From Culex pipiens pallens (taxonomy: Eukaryota > Arthropoda > Insecta > Diptera > Culicidae), in NCBI RefSeq assembly GCF_016801865.2, contig NC_068937.1, forward strand, positions 97,735,982 through 97,799,981: DNA of 64,000 nucleotides, in the 5' to 3' direction. Shown here piece after piece: positions 55,669 through 64,000 of this stretch. Both the position numbers and the translations under genes were made by a program. The first letter of the stretch is position 1; each line of letters begins with the position of its first letter. Under the pieces are notes generated by a model. It worked only from the letters and a program-made list of their open reading frames with translations. It was not told the DNA's origin and made no database searches.

Positions 55669-57824
55669 TAGGGTGGCTCGACATGATCGATTTTTCAGAA
55701 CAGGCATTTTCCGGTCCCATTTGGGCCCCCAAACAACCCCCCAAAATTTGGGAGCGATTGGGTTTGACTCGGCTTTCCGCAAAGCGATTCAAATTTGTAT
55801 AGAAATTTGTATGGGAAAACCCTCTTTTTTACATTTTAATTTTTATCATTTTCATTTTTCACTCAATTTAAAAACTAACACCGTAGAAGTATAGCCCTGA
55901 ATGTCCTCTAAAACATTCCCGAAGAAAGTATGGTCCTATCTTGCTTCTGGAAAAAGATACAGAGTTTTTAAAAGAGGCATTTCAAAATAAGTGCTGAAAA
56001 TTATATTTCTTGCCAACACTGCCAGTACTTCGGTAGATATTTCGAAATTTTATTTTTTAACATAATAAGGAAGTTACATAGCAAAATGGTGTCTTAGGAA
56101 AAGTTGTTGTATATGAATGTGGCTTTTATTTAAAACTATTGACATGCAGGGTGACACACCTACAGGGTGTCAACCAAGCCCTAACTTCTACTAGTGACCT
56201 TTTAAAGCGTTGGTCTCTTAGGAAAAGTTGTTAAGCTACTTATTCGAAGAAATTTTGACATGGTTGGAAGACAGGGTGGCACATCTACAGGGTGTCAACC
56301 CATTTCTCGTTTCTATTTAAGACCTTTTTGATCCCTGTAAAGTGGGCGAAAAAGGGCACAAATCGCAAAAGGAACAAAATAACGTAAAAGTAAAATTTTC
56401 ACAAAAATTTCCTGGGGAATCGATTGCGTATGATTAAAAACAGTTTCTGATCTTGCAAATTTAATTTTACATAAAAAATTAGGTAACAAATTTTAAGTGC
56501 CTTCTGAATGGCTTAAAACATGCGGGGTTTTGTCACCTAAAACATAAAAAAAATCAAAGATTAAAAAATACGGATTTTGGGAATCAGATTTTTTGTAAAA
56601 AAAAAGTGAATTTAAAAAAATCACCAATTTTTGTCCATGTTTCTATTTTTCGGAATAGTCTACATCAATCTACAGCTTTGCCCAAGACTTGGTGTCTTAT
56701 CTGTCAATAAAAAAAAATCTTAAAAAGTTACAGATTTTTTAATATTTACGTACCATTTTTGTATGAACAGCTGCCAAAATTGTATGGATATTTCTATGGG
56801 TGAACCAATAACACAAAATGGCAACTTTAAAAAGCCTCCACAAAGTTTGAGCCAAATCGGCCGATTTTGTAGATATTACTCAAATGTCCTGAACATTTCT
56901 ACAGAAAAAATCCATTATTCAGCTTTTATTTTATAGAGCAATTTACAGAAAAAATACAACTTATCAGAAAGTTGCCAAAATAGCATCTTAACCTTCTTAC
57001 CGTGTTTTTATAATGTGCAATCGATTCCCTAGAAAATTTTACGTGAAAAAATGACTTTTGACGAATTTTTGTTCAGCCTCGTTTTGCGTGGCAGGCCTAA
57101 TTTGCGATTTGTGCCCTTTTTCGCCCACTTTACAGTGGTAAAAATGGTCTTAAATAGAAACGAGAAATGGGTTAACACCCTGTAGATGTGCCACCCTGTC
57201 TTCCAACCATGTCAAAATTTCTTCGAATAAGTAGCTTAACAACTTTTCCTAAGAGACCAACGCTTTAAAAGGTCACTAGTAGAAGTTAGGGCTTGGTTGA
57301 CACCCTGTAGGTGTGTCACCCTGCATGTCAATAGTTTTAAATAAAAGCCACATTCATATACAACAACTTTTCCTAAGACACCATTTTGCTAGGTAACTTC
57401 CTTATTATGTTAAAAAATAAAATTTCGAAATATCTACCGAAGTACTGGCAGTGTTGGCAAGAAATATAATTTTCAGCACTTATTTTGAAATGCCTCTTTT
57501 AAAAACTCTGTATCTTTTTCCAGAAGCAAGATAGGACCATACTTTCTTCGGGAATGTTTTAGAGGACATTCAGGGCTATACTTCTACGGTGTTAGTTTTT
57601 AAATTGAGTGAAAAATGAAAATGATAAAAATTAAAATGTAAAAAAGAGGGTTTTCCCAAACAAATTTCTATACAAATTTGAATCGCTTTGCGGAAAGCCG
57701 AGTCAAACCCAATCGCTCCCAAATTTTGGGGGGTTGTTTGGGGGCCCAAATGGGACCGGAAAATGCCTGTTCTGATTGAATTAGTCTATTTTAAAATTTT
57801 CCCATACAACTTCAAGCCACCCTA
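55669..57824. mobile_element. hAT-type palindromic element, 2.16 kb
   Basis: Ends TAGGGTGGCTCGACATG and (reverse) TAGGGTGGCTTGAAGTTG, with the 8-bp direct repeat ATAGACAG on both sides (55661-55668, 57825-57832). Arms of about 700 bp are near-perfect reverse complements (for example catctacagggtgtcaaccc near 56282 against gggttaacaccctgtagatg near 57168) and close in on gtgggcgaaaaagggcacaa and its complement. The 740-bp centre includes a fragment of the 2-kb foldback family (about 56630-56880). No transposase. Sits about 45 bp from the heptanucleotide satellite. Confidence 0.92.
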
Positions 57825-57832
57825 ATAGACAG

Positions 57833-58442
57833 CGTCCAAAATTGTAGGAAGAATTTTGAATCCTTAAAAAAGTTACGTTATTTGTGTATGGCACCCAAGC
57901 TAACAATTTCTCAAACTGTAAAATTGAATAAATGTTTTGTCTCATTACGTTCAATAAATGTATTATTAAATTATTACCTAATGCGCTGAAGCCCAAAAAA
58001 TGTATCAAAAAATTACCCTTTTCACATCAAAAACTCCTTATAAAAACAAAACCTAAAGTTGTTTTTTTTTTCGCGAAATTCTTTTGATCACTATGCACCT
58101 GCCTTTTTCACGCCAAAAACTCCCCACCTTGGCTGTTGGGAAAACTTTTTCACTTCAAGCTTCGCTTTTCCATCACCATTCAGGGGGGGGGGGGGGAATT
58201 AAACGAACCTTACTGAGCACGGAGCACACTCTTCGCTGACCTGCGTAAATCAGCAATTTGCTATCTATTTTAATTATCTCTTAAGTTGGGCGAAGGTGAA
58301 TGTGTACTTCTGGGTAGAAAAAATCTCTTGTTTTTTTGCTGCTGTCAGGTAGATTGAAGGTTGAAAAAAGGAAATTCATTGAATGGAAGGTGAAAACATT
58401 GTCTTGTTAACTTTTTTTTTAAACTGTTTCCTAATGGTAACA
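57833..58442. other. AT-rich contig end
   Basis: No gene or complete element. Contains a 14-base G run (58183-58196), a likely place for sequencing trouble, about 250 bp before the gap. Confidence 0.6.
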
Positions 58443-58542
58443 NNNNNNNNNNNNNNNNNNNNNNNNNNNNNNNNNNNNNNNNNNNNNNNNNNNNNNNNNN
58501 NNNNNNNNNNNNNNNNNNNNNNNNNNNNNNNNNNNNNNNNNN
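58443..58542. other. Assembly gap, exactly 100 N
   Basis: One hundred N bases, the conventional size for a scaffold gap of unknown length. The sequence resumes in the middle of text already seen at 41158. ORFs drawn across it are meaningless. Confidence 0.98.
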
Positions 58543-59596
58543 AATCAACTGTGAACTGAGGAAAACCCGGAAAACTATCCAAATTATCTCTTTGAAAACA
58601 AATTGACAGATAAATAAAATTAAAATAGAAAAAGCTTTCGCCAGATCAGAAAAGCACGAAAAACGAAACTATTGGCACTACGCCCCCCGGGGCATGGCCT
58701 TCCTCTAACGTGGGATTTCTGCTCCAGCGCCTCTGACGAGACAGGAGAAACCGGGACCGACGTTTTACTTCACCATCCGATAGAAGCTCAGTGGATAAGG
58801 CGGGAATCGAACCCCAGAAAAGCACATCAATTTTAAAAAGTTGTCAAAATTTCGTACAAATCCGTATTATGCAAAAAATTCCTTACACAAATTCCGGCCT
58901 GTTAAAAATCCGCGGAGAGAGTCAAAAATCCGTACAGTTAGTAGCTTTAGTTTTAGGTGTCATCAAATGCTAACTTCTCAGAAATTTCCAGAATGTGCAA
59001 AAAAATTTTAACCGAGCTATAAATTTTAAATCAATACTGATTTTTGCTCGCAAAAATTTTTCAACTTAATTTTTCGATGTAAAATTGAATTTGCATTCAA
59101 AAAATACTTAAGTGAAATTTTGATAAAGTGCGCCGTTTTCAAGTTATAGCCATTTTTAGGTAACTTTTATGAAAATAGTCGCAGTTATTCATTTTAAAAA
59201 ATAGTGCTCTGAAAAAAAATATTTTTGAAAAGCTGAGAAAGTTATCTATATTTAGAGATGTTGCCATGCAAAGGGCTTTAAAACAGGAAAATTAATTTTT
59301 TCTAAGCCTCACCCAAACAACCCATTATTTTCTAATGTCGATATCTCAGCAACCAATGGTCCAATTCTTAATTTTGAAATATGAAACATCCATGAAATTT
59401 TCCAATCTTTTCGAAAATAATATTTTATTTTATTTAAATCAAGACATACTTTTTAAAAGGGCCAAACATTCAAAATTACGCGCTCTTATAAATTTTGATA
59501 TATAAACATAAGGAGTTTTCTTGTAACCATCACGAGTTATCGCGATTTTACGAAAAAAATGTTTTGAAAAAATGTTTTACACTGTTACACTCTTAA

Positions 59597-59830
59597 GGGT
59601 GCACAGCAACGAAGGAAGTTGTTGTCTTCTTATTCCAAAATTTTCAAACTTACGGACCCAATCCTGCTACAACGGGATTGTAAAATTAGTCAATCTTTGT
59701 TGTAAATTACTTTGTGGACAGTACTTTAGGGGATGAATAAAAAAATATTTCGATAGTACTCGTAATTTTGAAGATACTAAAATGTCTGTAACCAAAATCT
59801 GGGTGCAAAAGTTCTGGTTGATGTGCACCG
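59597..59830. mobile_element. TTAA-target MITE, present only in copy B
   Basis: Ends GGGTGCACAGCAACGAAGG and ctggttgatgtgcaccg, flanked by TTAA (59593-59596, 59831-59834). Copy A has the single TTAA empty site at 42208-42211 (cactcttaaaaataac). Same family as 15048-15278. TTAA targeting suggests a piggyBac-type enzyme. Confidence 0.94.
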
Positions 59831-60438
59831 TTAAAAATAACCCTGCAAAATTAGAAAAAAAACAAAAACACGAAATTTTAAAATAAAAATTGTTGTCCTA
59901 AATGAAAACGTTACTTAATCCACCTTTAGGTGGTTGTTGCCTTCCTCTCATTTATAGAATGATTCCAACCCCCCTAAAGTGTCCACATGGTTTATGGATT
60001 GCCCCTAACGTGATCGCAGCACCAAATAGGTCCTAACAAAAATAAGTGATGATTAAAAAAAAAACAGACTGCCTACAGACTTTTTGTCAAGATTGTACAT
60101 ACACCACCGTGGGGAAATAGGTTGAGGTTATGTAATTTCAGAGCATTTTTTAACTGCTTGTTATTTTAGATAGGTAAGTCAGATCTTGAAAATTTCCATG
60201 CAAAAACCACCCTTTTTTTTTGCAAATTGTGAAATTTATATGCAGCAGTTTTTTAAGAATAACTTTTGATGTGCTTTACTAAATCTCATGAATTTCAATA
60301 GGGTACTTATGGGACCCCAAGACGAATCGAATCAAAAAACAGATTCGTGATCAGGGACAAAAGTTACCCCTTAGGACAAAGTTTCACGCAAACCGAAGAG
60401 GGGTCGGGGCAACTGCTGTGTGAGTTGGCAGAGAAATA

Positions 60439-60802
60439 CACAGCAAAAATAGTAGTAATCCAGCTGCGTGTAAATGGCCTGGGTGTGAAATAAATTTTGC
60501 ATTATTTAATGAAATTCTATATAATATTACAACCTGAAGTATGTAGCCCATCATTATGGGAAACCTGCTTGATCGAAATGTCAAGCTCATATAGGCATTT
60601 ATCCTTTCCATTTTTCATCGGTCTGATGGCCGAGCGGGCGAAGGCGCCAGTCCTCACTGTTGGTGCTGGGTTTGAATCCCGTCGGTTGCAACTTTTTTTT
60701 GTGTTTACAAAAATTGTACACACTGTAATATTAAGTGTCTTTTTTGTCGCAGTTGATGTGCATGCTTTTGCTTGCGAATTTACCATCGAATTTTTTGCTG
60801 TG
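60439..60802 (+). mobile_element. MITE carrying a tRNA-like segment, present only in copy B
   Basis: Perfect-looking ends CACAGCAAAAAT and ATTTTTTGCTGTG with TA on both sides (60437-60438, 60803-60804). Copy A has the single TA at 43311-43312 (gagaactaccctat). This is the cleanest member of the family at 5111 and 5859 and fixes its boundaries and target. It is in the opposite orientation, so its tRNA-like block (60616-60692) reads on the plus strand. Confidence 0.94.
60616..60692 (+). pseudogene. tRNA-like sequence inside the copy-B MITE
   Basis: A box tggccgagcgggcgaaggcg and B box gggtttgaatccc, spaced as in Leu/Ser tRNAs but without the long variable arm. Not expected to fold as a functional tRNA. 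Confidence 0.62.
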
Positions 60803-63662
60803 TACCCATATCAAAAACTGAAATTGTTGAAAAATTGAGAAAAAAAACGTTTGGCTAATATTTTAATATTTCACTCATTTAAATCACTGTGGTTAAAATG
60901 AAGAAATGTAAACATGACAGAAATATGTATGCAAAATTCACAGCGACTCTGAATCAGAAATTCAAAACAGAACCAAAAATAGTTACAAATTTGCCATCAT
61001 CTCACTTTACGGCTTCGGTGGATACATATTGTGGGAGCCAAATAACAATAAGGTATCCATTCTTATGCATGCTCAGCAGCAGAAGGAATGTGTTTCAGTG
61101 TCTGCCCCCTTTGCTAACCGTTTGCAACACCAGCAACTGACCTTCCACGTGTTTGGGGTGTTGATGTCGAAGATCACCCGAGCAAAAGATAAATCCTAGA
61201 AGTAACACAGTTTGAATATTATTGTTAGAAAGTACTAAACTTATTATTCTTTAAGATGTCGTTTTTCCACGAAATAAAAAGAAAATAAACATTATTAACA
61301 GCAAATTTTGTTATTGGTAACAAATCTTGTTTAACAACATTTGTTTATGAACAATAACAAATTTTGTTCCTAGAACTTGTTGTTTCCGTTTCCTTCGTGT
61401 TGACCCCGCCTTGTACGTGTTCAAGAACCTTTATTTTCCATTCACAAGAATGGAACCCTTTTCAACCCACCCAAAAAAAACCTCCTTCCAATTCCTGGTC
61501 CCGACCTTTCTCGCCACCGCCAGACCACAAAGGAAAGCGCTCATTGACACTTTTGGAGGCACTGGCTTCGGGTGGTCTGGCTCCTTCCACCAAAACAAAC
61601 CAGCATAAAATTGCACTCGCACACACTCACAAACACAAACGCATAATCCCCCAATATTTGGAGCTAATATATGGGCATAGGTGCGAAACAAAGAACGAAC
61701 CAAAACAAAGAGAGCCACTGCAAAAAAATAACCTGCTGATAGCCGTGCAAGCTAAGGCGCAGGGTCCTCTCCGCGAATGCTAGGTTGAAATCCCACAGTG
61801 ACAAAAAATTAAAGTCCGCAAAAGTTGTGATTTGCATTTTTTTAGCTGTGCCAACTCATCGGTTGGACCGAAGAGGCCACCAATTGTTTTACACGTTATT
61901 GGGTAGCCTCCCCCAGAAAAGTTAGTCGCCAGAGCGCGCCCATTCATTCGCATGAACAGGGCTTTATTTATTGGATCGGGATGAATGTTGGCTCCACCCT
62001 CAACAACTGGCGTGTTGTTTTCATTTTGGGGACCGCGAAGAAATGAAAAATTGGAATAATATTGGAAAATCTTGGGAAGATTCATTGAGGGTTTGGTTTG
62101 GAATTTCATAAAACTTATGGGTAATTCTCCCGAACTCGCAAGAAATCGGAAAAAGTTACCTCGACCCCTCTTCGATTTGCGTGAAACTTTGTCCTAAGGG
62201 GTAATTTTTTACCCTGATCACGAATCCCAGGTCCGTTTTTCGATATCTCGTGACGGAGGGCCGGTACGACCCCTTCCATTTTTGAATATTCAAAAAAGAC
62301 GAGTTTTTTCAATAATTTTTCATCCTGAAATGGTGATGAGATGGAAATTTGATGTCAAAAGGACATTTATATAAAATTGGACTCCCGATTGAATTGCGTA
62401 CGCAGAATTCTGGAAAAAAACATATTTTTTATCAAAAAAATACAAAAAATAGTTTCAAAAATTCTGAAATTTATCGTTACCCGACTTTAAAAAAATCTGG
62501 GGTATGAAATTAAATTGGACATTTTATGTACTTTTCAAATCTACAATAACCCAGAAGAATTTTTTTTTTTCATTTAGAAAAAAAAAACAATTTAAAATTT
62601 AGTTTTTTTTTGTAACTTTGCAGGGTTATTTTTTAGAGAGTAGCAATGTTTTAGAAACTTTTAGAGCAAACAATTACAAAAATGTTGATTTTTATACAAA
62701 AGAAGTTAGCGGTTAACCATTACAAGCTATGGCAATTTTACTAAAAAAAAGTTTTGAGAAAGCGAAACCTGTAATTCTAGCAAAACAATGTGATTGCACA
62801 GAAAAATTTTTTTGTAAATTTACACAGCATGTAATTGCCGTTTCTTATGTAAACTCACTCAAGGTTATGTTGAAATATAATGTAAAGAGCAAAAAGTCAT
62901 GGGAATCACTCCGATGTAAATCTAAATCTAATGGAAACGTTGAGCATAGAAACTAAAATCTGATGAATTTCTACCCAGGTTCGGCTTCCTGTAAATTCTT
63001 ATTTGATGTAAATCATATTTCCAATGTATTTCTGCCAAACATTGACTTGGAAACTATACAGAAAAAAAACTCTGAATGTCACATCACTAATGTTGTAACA
63101 CTTTTGCACGTCATTATTCATTTAAATTTAAGTGCGGTGTGATGTAAATTTACAACAAATCATACGTATAAACATGATTTTACGTGTGATACTGAAGATT
63201 ACATTCATAATTTTGGTGTCGAGTAAATTTACACGTTTTTTTTCTGTGTATCAGAACTAAACATAATTATATTTGGTTCTCTTTCTATCGCTCTCATACC
63301 AGCAGCATACCCATTGCCTGAGCTTTGATCTCAACAAGTTGATGCTTTAGCCGCTCGTTTTCAAAATGCGAAGATGGCTCAGTCGGCAGCGGAAAGCTGT
63401 GCTGTGAAATATATTTTTATAAAAATTTCCTTTTGCTGTCCGCTTCAATAATTTTAAAAAAGAACATAGGCCACACCCTTTTCCTACTGCAATCCAAGTC
63501 GAGCTTTTCATTCTATTTGCCAATAAGTTGATTTGACCCATTTGCCAATCAGATTTAAATTTTTCCAACAAAACTAATGTAAATTTCCAATGAATCTAAT
63601 GTAAATATACATCATCTACCATAATACCTTTTCGCACCGTCACCAGGGGTGACCCTGGGTCT

Positions 63663-63680
63663 GGGGGGGGGGGGGGGGGG
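63663..63680. repeat. Poly-G run of 18
   Basis: An uninterrupted G tract inside the copy-B CCGTCA MITE, where copy A has only a short ctgggggtg. Length is probably unreliable in the assembly. Confidence 0.85.
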
Positions 63681-64000
63681 TTATATTGGGTCATACAAAA
63701 ATGCAGAAATTTGTATGACCGCGAGACCCAATGTCACCCCTGATGACGGTACATGATAAATAATGTAAATTTTCAGGAATATTTATTTCTGTGTGGGCCA
63801 ATGTCGATGTTTTAAGCAAAGAGTTTATCCTGCTCATTCCTAATGTAAACATCAACTGACGTGAGCAGGATAGACTCTTTATTTGAATGCTAGAGCACTA
63901 CACAATATCAATAACATTTGAACACTTGTTAACTCTGAATTAACTCTATGTTTAGAGTTGATCTTCTGCAACAAATCTCAATTTGATCCTGCACCCTCAA

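Larger units (their letters stand above)
58543..64000. repeat. Large duplicated block, copy B (continues past the window)
   Basis: Same order and orientation as 41158-48405. It starts at the first base after the gap and is still matching at the last base. Shared contents, by position in B: SINE piece 58668-58815, foldback fragment 58952-59500, GCCTTCCTCA element remnant about 59915-60330, tRNA-like stretch 61736-61802, GGTAATTCTC element 62115-62780, CACAGAAAAA element 62797-63248, CCGTCA MITE 63637-63749. A likely alternative haplotype placed in tandem. Confidence 0.95.

Noticed and set aside
55136..55792. 218-, 154- and 142-codon ORFs rich in SLKSQVS on the minus strand
   Set aside because: They are three-frame readings of the (GACTTGA)n array; all three frames give the same heptapeptide, which a real gene would not.
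58345..58582. ORFs crossing the N run
   Set aside because: They exist only because unknown bases cannot contain a stop.

Overview
This window looks like nuclear DNA of a culicine mosquito, most likely the Culex pipiens complex. The signs are AT-rich, repeat-dominated sequence, spliced exons with GT/AG borders, dense small DNA transposons (hAT, TA-target and TTAA-target types), tRNA-derived SINE pieces, and dispersed repeats with GCCTTCCTCA ends that I remember from Culex sequence. The species call rests on memory of repeat families, not on a search. Nothing here is bacterial: no operons, CRISPR arrays or phage genes.

The only host coding sequence I can support is the 5' part of one plus-strand gene. 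It has a probable first exon ending at 2434, an exon at 8356-8448 and an exon at 13813-13939. Intron phases match (phase 1, phase 1, then phase 2 out of exon 3), which is the main evidence. I do not recognise the protein. No convincing fourth exon follows, so the rest of the window is probably one intron of more than 50 kb, or the scaffold is misjoined. A GC-richer island at about 12.0-12.7 kb resembles a promoter or 5' exon.

The rest is mobile elements and their remains. 2.5-8.3 kb: foldback, two MITEs carrying a tRNA-like segment, and a 1.7-kb hAT-type element. 8.5-11.4 kb: a transposon-like element filled with a 164-bp satellite that was hit by two other MITEs. 15.5-21.0 kb: inverted-repeat elements nested at least three deep. 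22.6-26.5 kb: further palindromic elements and a SINE. 31.0-33.3 kb: a 2.3-kb element. 33.8-43.3 kb: foldbacks interrupted by a hAT element with an 8-bp target duplication. 55.1-55.6 kb: heptanucleotide satellite. 55.7-57.8 kb: 2.2-kb palindromic hAT-type element.

A 100-N scaffold gap (58443-58542) is followed directly by a second copy of 41158-48405. The copies differ mainly by clean transposon insertions with visible empty sites and by a few deletions. This is what two haplotypes assembled in tandem would look like, though a real recent duplication is not excluded. No gene system works together here; the interest lies in the transposon biology, the long hairpins inside a probable intron, and the assembly structure.
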